A DNA stretch of 64,000 nt from Methylophilus glucosoxydans (GCF_042676145.1 NZ_JBHTJW010000002.1:558001-622000), one strand, 5' to 3'; counted from the stretch's first letter, positions 16,636 to 24,889 are shown. Notes: generated from the sequence alone by a model not told the origin. Numbers and translations: made by a program.

Positions 16636-17793
16636 TTATTGCGCTACTTTGCTTGGTAGTGGGCGCTTACCTACGATCAGACTGATCTCCATTTTCTTGC
16701 CTGCGCGCAAGATTGCCAATGTTGCCTTGTCACGTGGCTTGAGCATGGCGATTATATTTAGCATTGCCTGGCTGTCAGACACAGGTTTGTTGTCGATGGC
16801 AATGAGGATGTCGCCAGGACGCAAGCCGGCGCGATCAGCCGGACTGTCTAACAACACACCAGCAATCAAGGAGCCATTGACGTTCTTGAGGTTAAAGGAT
16901 TCCGCGAGTTCTGGCGTAATGTCTTGCGCTTCTATGCCTATCCAGCCACGCGTCACCGACCCATTAAAAGTAATTTGTTCCATGACCTGTTTGGCGATGC
17001 TGACCGGAATAGCAAAGCCTATCCCCATGCTGCCGCCATTGCGGGAATAAATGGCACTATTGATGCCTATCAGGTTGCCGTTGACGTCGATCAGCGCGCC
17101 ACCGGAGTTGCCAGGGTTAATGGAGGCATCGGTTTGAATAAAGTTCTCAAATGTATTGATGCCCAGATGGTTGCGTCCCAGTGCGCTAATAATGCCTTGG
17201 GTCACGGTTTGTCCAACGCCAAACGGGTTGCCAATCGCCAGGACGACATCCCCTACCTTCATCTGGTCACTATTGCTGAATGTGATGGCAGGGAGTTGTT
17301 TGCGGTCTATTTTGAGCACGGCCAGGTCGGTCTCGGGATCGGTACCGACCACTGTGGCTGAGGACTTGCTGCCATCGCTAAGCGCAACTTCAATTTGATC
17401 GGCTGAGCTAATCACATGGTTATTGGTCAGGATCAGGCCATCGGCACTGACAATCACGCCGCTACCGAGGCTGTTTTCAGGTTGTTCATCCTCTTCTTCA
17501 ATTTCATCACCGAAAAAATGACGAAACAATGGGTCATTCTTCAATGCGCGGTGTGGATCTTGGCTCATGCGGGCAGTGGTGAAAATATTCACCACTGAGG
17601 GCATGGCCTTGCTCACGGCATTGCGGTAGCCGGACTTCGCGACCATGGCCTGGCTAGTGGCGGCCGTTTCCTTGATCACCAGGGTTTTGTTCACGGGTTG
17701 CGTGAGCAGGGTGGGATAAAAAAGTTTTAAGACAAACAAAATGCCCAGACAAACGGTGACTGCTTGTGAGAAGATAGACCAGAGATGTCGCAT
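16636..17793 (-). CDS. DegS-type membrane-anchored serine protease
   Basis: Periplasmic trypsin-fold protease with an N-terminal membrane anchor (about 8-26), protease domain with triad His126 (TNNHVI), Asp156 (ETDLAVL) and Ser230 (PGNSGGA), and one PDZ domain (about 288-375). A single PDZ and an anchor indicate DegS rather than DegP/DegQ. DegS starts cleavage of anti-sigma-E in E. coli. I chose the ATG at 17793; a longer reading to 17913 would add 40 residues unlike the family and run into the divergent gene. An acidic stretch at about 96-106 (DEIEEEDE) is unusual. Confidence 0.88.
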   Translation of the reverse strand: MRHLWSIFSQAVTVCLGILFVLKLFYPTLLTQPVNKTLVIKETAATSQAMVAKSGYRNAVSKAMPSVVNIFTTARMSQDPHRALKNDPLFRHFFGDEIEEEDEQPENSLGSGVIVSADGLILTNNHVISSADQIEVALSDGSKSSATVVGTDPETDLAVLKIDRKQLPAITFSNSDQMKVGDVVLAIGNPFGVGQTVTQGIISALGRNHLGINTFENFIQTDASINPGNSGGALIDVNGNLIGINSAIYSRNGGSMGIGFAIPVSIAKQVMEQITFNGSVTRGWIGIEAQDITPELAESFNLKNVNGSLIAGVLLDSPADRAGLRPGDILIAIDNKPVSDSQAMLNIIAMLKPRDKATLAILRAGKKMEISLIVGKRPLPSKVAQ

Positions 17794-17860
17794 AGATGCC
17801 AAAAGAGAAATGTGCAATAAGTGAATGTCTTTAACAACGACTAGTATATGAGACTCAGAG

Positions 17861-18607
17861 ATGGAATTGAATCTTCTTGTTAGTGAATTGGCTAATTTTT
17901 TGCAAGTAAGCAAATTCCAGGACTATTGCCCCAACGGCTTGCAGGTGGAGGGGCGGCCCCAAGTGCGGCGCATTATCAGTGGCGTGACTGCCAGTCAGGC
18001 GCTGATTGAGGCGGCCATTGCCGCCAATGCGGATGCGATTCTAGTGCATCATGGCTATTTCTGGCGTGGCGAGCCAGCAGAGGTGACTGGGCTCAAGCGT
18101 CAGCGCCTCAAGCGCTTGCTCACACATGATATCAGCCTGCTGGCGTATCACCTGCCGCTGGATGCACATCCGCAGGTGGGAAACAATGTGCAACTGGGAC
18201 AGGTGTTCGGCTGGCCGGTGACACGCTATCTCGATGATAAGAATATGCTGCCTGTGACCACCTTGCCGCAACCGATGTCGCTGGCGCAGGTGGCAGAGCA
18301 TGTTGCCCAACGATTGGGGCGGCAGCCACAAGTGCTTGGGGCCCCTGATAAGTTAGTACACACTGTCTCCTGGTGTACTGGCGCTGCCCAATCTTATATT
18401 CAACAGGCGGTCACTGCTGGCATGGACCTGTTTATCAGTGGTGAAGTCTCCGAGCAAACCTGGCATACCGTCTGCGAATCAGGCACGGCTTACCTCAGTG
18501 CCGGGCATCATGCCACTGAGCGTTATGGCGTCCAGGCGCTTGGGCAGTGGCTTGCACAAACGCATGGCTTGGAGCATGTTTATGTTGAGTTGGGTAACCC
18601 TGTTTAA
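17861..18607 (+). CDS. Nif3-like dinuclear metal centre protein (YbgI family)
   Basis: A 248-aa member of the Nif3/YbgI family, hexameric proteins with two metal ions per subunit and no firmly established role; often labelled GTP cyclohydrolase 1 type 2. The metal-site motifs are visible as ILVHHGYFW and LAYHLPLDAHPQVGNN in the N-terminal part and SAGHHATERYG near the C-terminus. It is divergent from the degS-like gene and upstream of petABC, a common betaproteobacterial arrangement. Confidence 0.9.
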   Translation: MELNLLVSELANFLQVSKFQDYCPNGLQVEGRPQVRRIISGVTASQALIEAAIAANADAILVHHGYFWRGEPAEVTGLKRQRLKRLLTHDISLLAYHLPLDAHPQVGNNVQLGQVFGWPVTRYLDDKNMLPVTTLPQPMSLAQVAEHVAQRLGRQPQVLGAPDKLVHTVSWCTGAAQSYIQQAVTAGMDLFISGEVSEQTWHTVCESGTAYLSAGHHATERYGVQALGQWLAQTHGLEHVYVELGNPV

Positions 18608-18621
18608 TTGATTAATATCAA
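18608..18621 (+). promoter_or_regulatory. FNR/ANR-type operator upstream of petABC
   Basis: TTGAT-TAAT-ATCAA matches the FNR consensus TTGATnnnnATCAA at all ten defined positions. Its centre is about 60 bases upstream of the start site expected from the petA promoter, the position at which FNR activates class I promoters. Confidence 0.75.
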
Positions 18622-18639
18622 TGACTTATTGAAATAAAT

Positions 18640-18668
18640 TTGGCTTGTTTCTGCGAAAAATGTATAAT
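18640..18668 (+). promoter_or_regulatory. petABC promoter
   Basis: TTGGCT (18640-18645), 17-base spacer and TATAAT (18663-18668) form a good sigma70 promoter about 56 bases before the Rieske ATG. It also shows that an upstream ATG at 18640 cannot be the petA start, since it lies in the -35 box. Confidence 0.7.
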
Positions 18669-18723
18669 CGCGACTCAAGTTTTATACTCACTGTTACCTC
18701 AAAAGGGTAGATTAAGGAAGCCA

Positions 18724-19344
18724 ATGTCAGAAAACAAAATTGACAACAACTGTTTGTCGTTTTGCCAGCCATCTGAGGTGGATTTGCAAAAACGCGATTT
18801 TTTGGTGAAAGCGACTGCCGCCACCGGGGCTGTTGGGGTTGCTGCGGTAGCGGTACCGTTTGTTGGTAGCATGCTGCCAAGTGAACGTGCCAAAGCGGCG
18901 GGCGCACCTGTCGAGGTGGATATCAGCAAGTTGAAGCCGGGCGAGAAAATGACGGCTGAATGGCGTGGTCAACCGGTGTGGATCGTGCGTCGTACGCCAG
19001 AAATGCTGGATAAGTTGGTCAAGCATGATGACCAGTTGTCGGATCCGAATCTGGAGGTGCCGCAACAGCCTGAGTATTGTAAAAACAAGGATCGTTCTAT
19101 CAAGCCAGAGTTCGGGGTCATGTTGGGGACCTGTACGCATCTGGGTTGTTCACCAAACGACAACTTTGCAATGACAGCAGACTGGGATGGTGGTTTTGTC
19201 TGTCCTTGCCACGGCTCTAAATTTGACTTGGCTGGCCGTGTGTTCAAAGGCTCTCCGGCACCAAAAAATCTGCTGGTGCCGCCGCATCAATATCTGACTG
19301 ACACGACCTTGCTGATTGGCGATGACAAAAAGGCGGAGGCTTAA
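18724..19344 (+). CDS. petA: Rieske iron-sulfur subunit of the cytochrome bc1 complex
   Basis: [2Fe-2S] subunit of ubiquinol-cytochrome c reductase, with its head in the periplasm. Cluster boxes CTHLGC (137-142) and CPCHGS (160-165) carry the Cys and His ligands. The membrane anchor is about residues 32-50. The Tat motif reads KRDFL instead of the usual RRxFL, a conservative but notable change. The chosen ATG lies seven bases after AAGGAAG and gives 206 aa. petB starts five bases after its stop. Confidence 0.95.
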   Translation: MSENKIDNNCLSFCQPSEVDLQKRDFLVKATAATGAVGVAAVAVPFVGSMLPSERAKAAGAPVEVDISKLKPGEKMTAEWRGQPVWIVRRTPEMLDKLVKHDDQLSDPNLEVPQQPEYCKNKDRSIKPEFGVMLGTCTHLGCSPNDNFAMTADWDGGFVCPCHGSKFDLAGRVFKGSPAPKNLLVPPHQYLTDTTLLIGDDKKAEA

Positions 19345-19349
19345 CTATC

Positions 19350-20636
19350 ATGGCAACGACTAAAAAAACAACTGCCACTGGTTTACTGGGCTGGTTTGAT
19401 GCCAGATTCCCGCTGACCAGTACCATCAAGGGACACCTTACCGAGTATTACGCACCGAAAAATTTCAACTTCTGGTATTTCTTCGGATCATTGGCTTTGC
19501 TGGTGCTGGTGCTGCAAATTGTCACCGGTATTTTTCTGACCATGAACTACAAGCCGGATGCCGAGTTGGCCTTTGCTTCGGTGGAATACATCATGCGGGA
19601 CGTATTTGGCGGCAACATTATCCGTTACATGCACTCGACCGGCGCCTCCATGTTCTTTGTGGTGGTCTATTTGCATATGTTCCGTGGCCTGATTTACGGA
19701 TCTTATCGCACGCCGCGTGAGTTGATCTGGTTGTTTGGTGTGGGCATTTTCCTGGTGCTGATGGGCGAAGCGTTCTTTGGCTACCTGCTGCCATGGGGTC
19801 AAATGTCTTACTGGGGTGCGCAGGTGATTGTGAACCTGTTCTCAACTGTGCCGTTTATTGGTCCTGACTTGTCTGAGTGGTTGCGTGGTGACTATCTGGT
19901 TTCCGATGCTACCCTGAACCGTTTCTTTGCTTTCCACGTGATCGCCTTACCGCTGGTGTTGCTGGGGCTGGTTGCTGTGCATATCGTGGCTTTGCATGAA
20001 GTGGGCTCTAACAACCCTGATGGCGTTGAAATCAAGGCCTATAAAGACAAGGCAACCGGTATTCCATTGGATGGCATTCCATTTCACCCTTACTACTCTG
20101 TGAAAGATCTGGTGGGTGTAGTTGTCTTCCTGATGGTGTTTTTTGCGATTGTGTTCTTTATGCCTGAAATGGGTGGTTACTTCCTCGAAGCGAATAACTT
20201 TATTCCGGCAGATCCTTTGAAAACACCGCCGCATATTGCGCCAGTCTGGTATTTCACGCCTTACTACTCCATTTTGCGTGCAGTGCCGCCTATCGGTATC
20301 TCGCAATTCCCTGGTGTGGTAGCCATGGGCTTGTCAGTCGTGGCCTTTGCGTTCTTGCCGTGGTTGGACAAGAGTCCGGTGAAGTCTATTCGTTACCGTG
20401 GCAAGTTGTACAAACGCTGGTTGGCTGCTTTTGTGATCAGCTTCGTGATCCTGGGTTATCTGGGAACCGTGCCAGGTGATGTCTGGGGTCAATTTGGACC
20501 ATGGATGGGTCGTGCAGACCGCGCGACTGTGTTGGCTCGTATTTGTTCAGTGGTGTACTTTGCATTCTTTGTCTTGATGCCTTGGTATACCAAAAAAGAT
20601 CAAACCAAGCCTGTGCCAGAAAGGGTGACATACTAA
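19350..20636 (+). CDS. petB: Cytochrome b subunit of the bc1 complex
   Basis: Full-length 428-aa cytochrome b with eight expected membrane helices. The haem-ligand region WYFFGSLALLVLVLQIVTG and the quinol-oxidation motif PPHIAPVWYF (a variant of PEWY region) are recognisable, as is MGEAFFGYLLPWGQMSYWGAQV. It is the whole cytochrome b, not the split b6/IV form. It overlaps petC by one base (TAATG). Confidence 0.96.
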   Translation: MATTKKTTATGLLGWFDARFPLTSTIKGHLTEYYAPKNFNFWYFFGSLALLVLVLQIVTGIFLTMNYKPDAELAFASVEYIMRDVFGGNIIRYMHSTGASMFFVVVYLHMFRGLIYGSYRTPRELIWLFGVGIFLVLMGEAFFGYLLPWGQMSYWGAQVIVNLFSTVPFIGPDLSEWLRGDYLVSDATLNRFFAFHVIALPLVLLGLVAVHIVALHEVGSNNPDGVEIKAYKDKATGIPLDGIPFHPYYSVKDLVGVVVFLMVFFAIVFFMPEMGGYFLEANNFIPADPLKTPPHIAPVWYFTPYYSILRAVPPIGISQFPGVVAMGLSVVAFAFLPWLDKSPVKSIRYRGKLYKRWLAAFVISFVILGYLGTVPGDVWGQFGPWMGRADRATVLARICSVVYFAFFVLMPWYTKKDQTKPVPERVTY

Positions 20637-21346
20637 TGATGAAAAAATTGTTTTTGCAGGCCTTTGCAGGTCTGGCCCTCTTGGCGTCAGTGATGGCGTT
20701 TGCAAATGAGGTGCATATTGATGTCAAGGCGCCAATCAAGATGACGGATAAAGCGTCATTGCAGCGTGGTGCCAAGATCTTTGTAAATTACTGTCTGAAT
20801 TGCCACAGCGCCAACTACATGCGTTACAACCGCTTGCAGGACATTGGCCTGACCGACAAAGAGATTAAAGACAATCTGTTGTTTGCCGGTGAGAAGGTGG
20901 GCGAAACCATGCGCATTAGCATGAATCCTAAAGATGCGAAAAAATGGTTTGGTGCTGCACCGCCTGATTTGAGCGTTGAAGTGCGTGCGCGTGGTGCGGA
21001 TTGGGTGTATGCCTATCTGCGCAGCTTTTACAAGGATGAGTCACGTCCCACTGGCTGGAATAACCTGGTGTTTGACAAGGTAGCCATGCCGCATGTGCTA
21101 TATGAGTTGCAAGGCGTGCAAGTGCTCGATCACGAAACACACGCCCTTAAACTGGACAAAGCCGGTAAGCTCAATCCGCAAGAGTATGACCAGTTTGTCG
21201 GTGATCTGACTAACTTCCTCGCATTTATGGCAGAGCCAGCCAAACAATCCCGTTTGTGGATTGGGGTGGCAGTGTTGCTGTTCCTGTCAGGATTGTTCTT
21301 CTTGGTGAAAAAAATCAAAGCCGAATACTGGAAAGATATTCGCTAA
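20636..21346 (+). CDS. petC: Cytochrome c1 subunit of the bc1 complex
   Basis: Haem-binding subunit that passes electrons to soluble cytochrome c. A signal peptide (about 1-23) precedes the single haem motif CLNCH (Cys53, Cys56, His57); a C-terminal membrane anchor lies about 210-228 followed by a Lys-rich end. The start ATG overlaps the petB stop; a longer frame reaching to 20501 lies inside petB and is rejected. Length is 236 aa. Confidence 0.95.
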   Translation: MMKKLFLQAFAGLALLASVMAFANEVHIDVKAPIKMTDKASLQRGAKIFVNYCLNCHSANYMRYNRLQDIGLTDKEIKDNLLFAGEKVGETMRISMNPKDAKKWFGAAPPDLSVEVRARGADWVYAYLRSFYKDESRPTGWNNLVFDKVAMPHVLYELQGVQVLDHETHALKLDKAGKLNPQEYDQFVGDLTNFLAFMAEPAKQSRLWIGVAVLLFLSGLFFLVKKIKAEYWKDIR

Positions 21347-21361
21347 TTGCCAACCAAGTCT

Positions 21362-21395
21362 GACACCAAGGCGTGAGGCCTTGGTGTCTTTTTTT
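21362..21395 (+). terminator. Terminator of petABC
   Basis: Perfect 11-bp stem GACACCAAGGC/GCCTTGGTGTC with a five-base loop, followed by seven T. It separates petC from sspA. Confidence 0.92.
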
Positions 21396-21411
21396 ATAGG
21401 GAAAATAAATT

Positions 21412-22011
21412 ATGATGAGATTGTATTCGGGTACCGTTGATCCTTACAGTCACCGTTGCCGTATCGTGCTGTTCGAGAAGGGCATGGACTTTGAAGTCAT
21501 TGATGTGGACTTGACCAATAAAACTGAAGATCTGGCCATTTTGAATCCGTATGGTGAAGTGCCGGTGTTGGTCGAGCGTGACCTGGTCTTGTCAGAAGCC
21601 AATATCATCAATGAGTATATCGATGAGCGTTTTCCGCATCCTCAGCTTATGCCAGCTGACCCGGTCATGCGCGCACGTGCAAGACTGTTCTTGTATAACT
21701 TTGAAAAAGACTTGTTCAGTCATATCAAGGATGTTGAATCTGATAATCAGGAAACCGCGGATCGTGCACGCAAGGTCATTCGCGATAACCTGACGCAGTT
21801 GGTGCCGATTTTTGGCAAGCAAAACTACCTGATGGGCGACGAGTACTCCATGCTGGATGTGGCGATCACGCCATTGTTATGGCGTTTAGGGCATTATGGC
21901 ATTGAGTTGCCAAACCAGGCTTCGCCATTGCTCAAGTATGCCGAGCGTTTGTTCTCGCGCCCAATGTATGCAGAGGCTATGACGCCCTCTGAAAAGGCGA
22001 TGCGTAAATAA
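21412..22011 (+). CDS. sspA: Stringent starvation protein A
   Basis: GST-fold RNA polymerase-associated protein. The N-terminal thioredoxin-like domain keeps the SPA-type PYSHRCRIVLFEKG motif and the C-terminal helical domain contains LDVAITPLLWRLGHYGI. The 199-aa length is typical. In E. coli SspA binds RNA polymerase and aids acid and starvation tolerance. petABC-sspA-sspB is a conserved betaproteobacterial order. Confidence 0.94.
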   Translation: MMRLYSGTVDPYSHRCRIVLFEKGMDFEVIDVDLTNKTEDLAILNPYGEVPVLVERDLVLSEANIINEYIDERFPHPQLMPADPVMRARARLFLYNFEKDLFSHIKDVESDNQETADRARKVIRDNLTQLVPIFGKQNYLMGDEYSMLDVAITPLLWRLGHYGIELPNQASPLLKYAERLFSRPMYAEAMTPSEKAMRK

Positions 22012-22025
22012 CATCAGTCATGCAT

Positions 22026-22059
22026 AAACAGCGCGAATCCATATTCGCGCTGTTTTTTT
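22026..22059 (+). terminator. Strong terminator between sspA and sspB
   Basis: A perfect 13-bp stem AAACAGCGCGAAT/ATTCGCGCTGTTT with CCAT loop runs into further T. It lies 13 bases before the sspB start, so sspB transcription from sspA would be attenuated. Confidence 0.9.
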
Positions 22060-22072
22060 AAGGAAGTCCAAC

Positions 22073-22480
22073 ATGAGTACATTGATTCCGACCACGGCTT
22101 ATTTGATTCGCGCCATACATGAATGGTGTCTGGATAATAATCTGACGCCGCATTTGCTGGTCAAAGTGGATGCGCAGACGCGTGTGCCGATGGCTTATGT
22201 CAAAAATGGCGAGATTGTGCTGAATGTGAACTACACCGCTGTTAAAGATTTGCATATTGATAATGATGCGGTTGTATTCTCTGCACGCTTTAATGGCGTT
22301 GCGCAACATATTTATGTCCCGATAAACCGGATCGGAGGCGTATTTGCCAGGGAGAATGGGCAAGGTATGTTTTTTGAAGTTGTGGATGGTGTGCCGCCAG
22401 CGCCTGAAAAAATGGTGTCCCCGGTAGCGTCTGCGGTGGATGCGCAAGCGAAAAAGTCACACCTTAAAGTAGTGAAGTAA
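22073..22480 (+). CDS. sspB: Stringent starvation protein B (ClpXP adaptor)
   Basis: A 135-aa SspB that delivers ssrA-tagged peptides to ClpXP. The substrate-binding fold shows HLLVKVDAQTRVPMAYV and EIVLNVNYTAV, and the sequence ends in the ClpX-docking tail rich in Lys, SHLKVVK. A ribosome site AAGGAAG is seven bases before the ATG, just behind the terminator. Confidence 0.93.
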   Translation: MSTLIPTTAYLIRAIHEWCLDNNLTPHLLVKVDAQTRVPMAYVKNGEIVLNVNYTAVKDLHIDNDAVVFSARFNGVAQHIYVPINRIGGVFARENGQGMFFEVVDGVPPAPEKMVSPVASAVDAQAKKSHLKVVK

Positions 22481-22586
22481 GGCTGCTGTGCTCGGTGTTT
22501 AGCCGATGCTTCATTTTGAATGCAATTTTTTCAACAAAAAATAAAAAAATTCATAAAAGCACTAGATCACATCCCAAAAAAAGTGA

Positions 22587-22603
22587 TATAGTTGCGCCTT
22601 CCT
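22587..22603 (+). promoter_or_regulatory. Possible stable-RNA promoter of the tRNA-tuf operon
   Basis: TATAGT (22587-22592) lies 16 bases before the first tRNA and is followed by a GC-rich stretch, TGCGCC, as in stringent-controlled promoters. An A/T-rich tract upstream could serve as UP element. No convincing -35 box is present, so the call is tentative. Confidence 0.4.
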
Positions 22604-22608
22604 GAAAT

Positions 22609-22684
22609 GCCGGGTTAGCTCAGTTGGTAGAGCAGCGCACTTGTAATGCGAAGGTCATCAGTTCGATTCCGATACCCGGCACCA
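22609..22684 (+). tRNA. tRNA-Thr (anticodon TGT)
   Basis: A 76-base cloverleaf: acceptor GCCGGGT/ACCCGGC, D arm GCTC/GAGC, loop CTTGTAA with anticodon TGT, T loop TTCGATT, encoded CCA. The anticodon stem GCGCA/TGCGA has a G-A mismatch at 27-43. It opens a tRNA-Thr-Tyr-Gly-Thr array in the same order as E. coli thrU-tyrU-glyT-thrT before tufB. Confidence 0.96.
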
Positions 22685-22746
22685 AATTTATGTCAGTAGA
22701 CATTGACGTTGATGACATAAACCGCGATAATCGCGGTCGATTTTTT

Positions 22747-22831
22747 GGAGGGGTGGCCGAGTGGTTAAAGGCGACGGACTGTAAATCCGTTCTCTCTGAG
22801 TACGCTGGTTCGAATCCAGCCCCCTCCACCA
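22747..22831 (+). tRNA. tRNA-Tyr (anticodon GTA)
   Basis: An 85-base class II tRNA with acceptor GGAGGGG/CCCCTCC, anticodon loop CTGTAAA, a long variable arm, T loop TTCGAAT and encoded CCA. Second gene of the array. Confidence 0.97.
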
Positions 22832-22901
22832 AAAAATGATTGCCTGTAGGTGTTGCTGTAAAGCGGGTTGGTGAGAGCCTTCCTTGGGTGTTCTGCATAG
22901 T

Positions 22902-22977
22902 GCGGGTGTAGCTCAGTTGGTAGAGCACTTGCCTTCCAAGCAAGATGTCGCGAGTTCGAACCTCGTCGCCCGCTCCA
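22902..22977 (+). tRNA. tRNA-Gly (anticodon TCC)
   Basis: A 76-base cloverleaf with acceptor GCGGGTG/CGCCCGC (one T-G pair), anticodon loop CTTCCAA, T loop TTCGAAC and encoded CCA. Third gene of the array. Confidence 0.97.
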
Positions 22978-22997
22978 ACAATAACAAGAGGCAAAAC

Positions 22998-23072
<75 letters not shown>

Positions 23073-23194
23073 GATGCGCTCTGTAGTGATATGGGGCTTG
23101 GTAAGTAGTCGCGCAAGGGTGCTGTCATCCGCGTCGCATAATTTGTGAAAACAATATTATTGGCTTTATTTAGTACTAATAAAGGAAAAACATC

Positions 23195-24385
23195 ATGGCA
23201 AAAGGCAAATTTGAACGTACCAAGCCACACGTGAACGTTGGTACGATTGGTCACGTTGACCACGGTAAGACAACATTGACAGCGGCGATCACCACAGTGT
23301 TGACCAAGAAATTTGGTGGCGAAGCAAAAGCTTACGACCAAATTGACGCGGCACCAGAAGAAAAAGCACGTGGTATTACCATCAACACAGCACACGTTGA
23401 GTACGAGACTGCAAGCCGTCACTACGCACACGTTGACTGCCCAGGCCACGCCGACTACGTTAAAAACATGATTACCGGTGCTGCCCAGATGGACGGCGCG
23501 ATCCTGGTATGTTCCGCTGCTGACGGCCCTATGCCACAAACACGTGAGCACATCCTGTTGGCACGTCAAGTTGGCGTACCATACATCGTTGTGTTCCTGA
23601 ACAAAGCCGACATGGTTGACGACGCTGAGTTGTTGGAACTGGTTGAAATGGAAGTGCGTGACTTGCTGAGCAAGTATGACTTCCCAGGTGATGACACCCC
23701 AATCATCAAAGGTTCTGCTAAATTGGCCCTTGAAGGCGACCAATCAGAAATCGGCGAACCAGCGATCTTCGCATTGGCTGACGCATTGGACAGCTACATC
23801 CCAACCCCAGAGCGTGCCATCGACGGTACCTTCCTGATGCCAGTAGAAGACGTATTCTCTATCTCTGGTCGTGGTACTGTAGTAACAGGCCGTGTTGAGC
23901 GTGGTATCGTTAAAGTCGGTGACGAAATCGAAATCGTTGGCCTGAAGCCAACCTTGAAAACCACCTGTACTGGTGTTGAAATGTTCCGTAAACTGCTGGA
24001 CCAAGGTCAAGCAGGTGACAACGTAGGCGTACTGCTGCGCGGTACCAAGCGTGAAGAAGTTGAGCGTGGTCAAGTGCTGGCTAAATCCGGTTCTATCAAA
24101 CCACACACCAAGTTCACCGCTGAGATCTACGTGTTGGGTAAAGATGAAGGTGGTCGTCATACACCATTCTTCAACGGCTACCGTCCACAGTTCTACTTCC
24201 GTACCACTGACGTGACTGGTGCAGTTGAATTGCCAGCAGGTACCGAAATGGTGATGCCAGGTGATAACGTCTCTATCACTGTGACATTGATCGCGCCTAT
24301 CGCGATGGAAGATGGTCTGCGCTTCGCGATTCGTGAAGGTGGTCGTACCGTTGGTGCTGGCGTCGTTGCCAAAATCATCGAGTAA
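23195..24385 (+). CDS. tuf: Elongation factor Tu
   Basis: GTPase delivering aminoacyl-tRNA to the ribosome. The G1 motif GHVDHGKT is at residues 19-26, the switch region DCPGHADYVKNMITG follows, and NKAD is the guanine-specificity motif. Length 396 aa. Codon use is strongly biased. It follows four tRNA genes as E. coli tufB does but is followed by rpsJ, where E. coli tufA belongs. The start lies ten bases after AAAGGA. Confidence 0.98.
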   Translation: MAKGKFERTKPHVNVGTIGHVDHGKTTLTAAITTVLTKKFGGEAKAYDQIDAAPEEKARGITINTAHVEYETASRHYAHVDCPGHADYVKNMITGAAQMDGAILVCSAADGPMPQTREHILLARQVGVPYIVVFLNKADMVDDAELLELVEMEVRDLLSKYDFPGDDTPIIKGSAKLALEGDQSEIGEPAIFALADALDSYIPTPERAIDGTFLMPVEDVFSISGRGTVVTGRVERGIVKVGDEIEIVGLKPTLKTTCTGVEMFRKLLDQGQAGDNVGVLLRGTKREEVERGQVLAKSGSIKPHTKFTAEIYVLGKDEGGRHTPFFNGYRPQFYFRTTDVTGAVELPAGTEMVMPGDNVSITVTLIAPIAMEDGLRFAIREGGRTVGAGVVAKIIE

Positions 24386-24396
24386 TTCTTTTTATG

Positions 24397-24424
24397 AGCG
24401 GCAGGAGTATCCTGCCGCTTTTTG
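24397..24424 (+). terminator. Terminator after tuf
   Basis: Perfect 10-bp stem AGCGGCAGGA/TCCTGCCGCT with GTA loop and a short T run TTTTT. It could partly uncouple rpsJ from tuf. Confidence 0.85.
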
Positions 24425-24443
24425 CTCTTTTTAAGGAAAAAAC

Positions 24444-24752
24444 ATGGCAGCTCAAAAAATTCGTATCCGTCTGAAAGCATTTGACTATCGTTTGATCGAC
24501 CAATCTGCTTTGGAAATTGTGGATACTGCGAAACGTACTGGTGCAGTTGTAAAAGGTCCAGTGCCATTGCCAACACGTATCGAACGCTTTGACATTCTGC
24601 GTTCACCACACGTGAACAAAACCTCCCGTGACCAGTTTGAAATCCGTACCCATCAGCGTTTGATGGATATCGTTGATCCTACAGACAAGACTGTAGATGC
24701 ATTGATGAAATTGGATTTGCCAGCTGGCGTAGATGTAGAAATCAAGCTTTAA
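24444..24752 (+). CDS. rpsJ: 30S ribosomal protein S10
   Basis: S10 (NusE) of the 30S head, also part of transcription antitermination complexes. The 102-aa protein has the conserved KIRIRLKAFDYRLIDQSA start and SPHVNKTSRDQFEIRTHQRL. An AAGGAAAA ribosome site precedes the ATG. It is first in the S10 block, yet is followed by a 137-base gap with hairpin and promoter before rplC. Confidence 0.98.
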   Translation: MAAQKIRIRLKAFDYRLIDQSALEIVDTAKRTGAVVKGPVPLPTRIERFDILRSPHVNKTSRDQFEIRTHQRLMDIVDPTDKTVDALMKLDLPAGVDVEIKL

Positions 24753-24772
24753 TTTTTAAAGTTGTCATTAGA

Positions 24773-24800
24773 AATAACCTTTTCGAAAGAAAAGGTTATT
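24773..24800 (+). other. Stable hairpin between rpsJ and rplC
   Basis: A perfect 12-bp stem AATAACCTTTTC/GAAAAGGTTATT closes a GAAA tetraloop. No T run follows, so it is not a typical intrinsic terminator. Its last two bases are the first two of the next -35 box. It could be an attenuator, an mRNA end stabiliser or a processing site. Confidence 0.8.
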
Positions 24801-24827
24801 GTCAAATCAAGAATAGTTCGGTATAAT
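24799..24827 (+). promoter_or_regulatory. Promoter upstream of rplC
   Basis: TTGTCA (24799-24804), 17-base spacer and TATAAT (24822-24827) match sigma70 at 11 of 12 positions. The expected transcript has a leader of about 55 bases before rplC. It would allow rplC onward to be made independently of tuf-rpsJ. Confidence 0.75.
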
Positions 24828-24889
24828 CCGCGCTCTTCGGTGGACGGTCAATTGTAATCGTTCACTTTAACTATTATAAGGAACTGATC

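Noticed and set aside
17794..17913. 40-residue extension of the DegS-like protease
   Set aside because: It overlaps the divergent gene and precedes the membrane anchor with sequence not typical of the family.
20501..20635. 45-residue N-terminal extension of cytochrome c1
   Set aside because: It lies inside petB; the ATG at 20636 is followed by a proper signal peptide.
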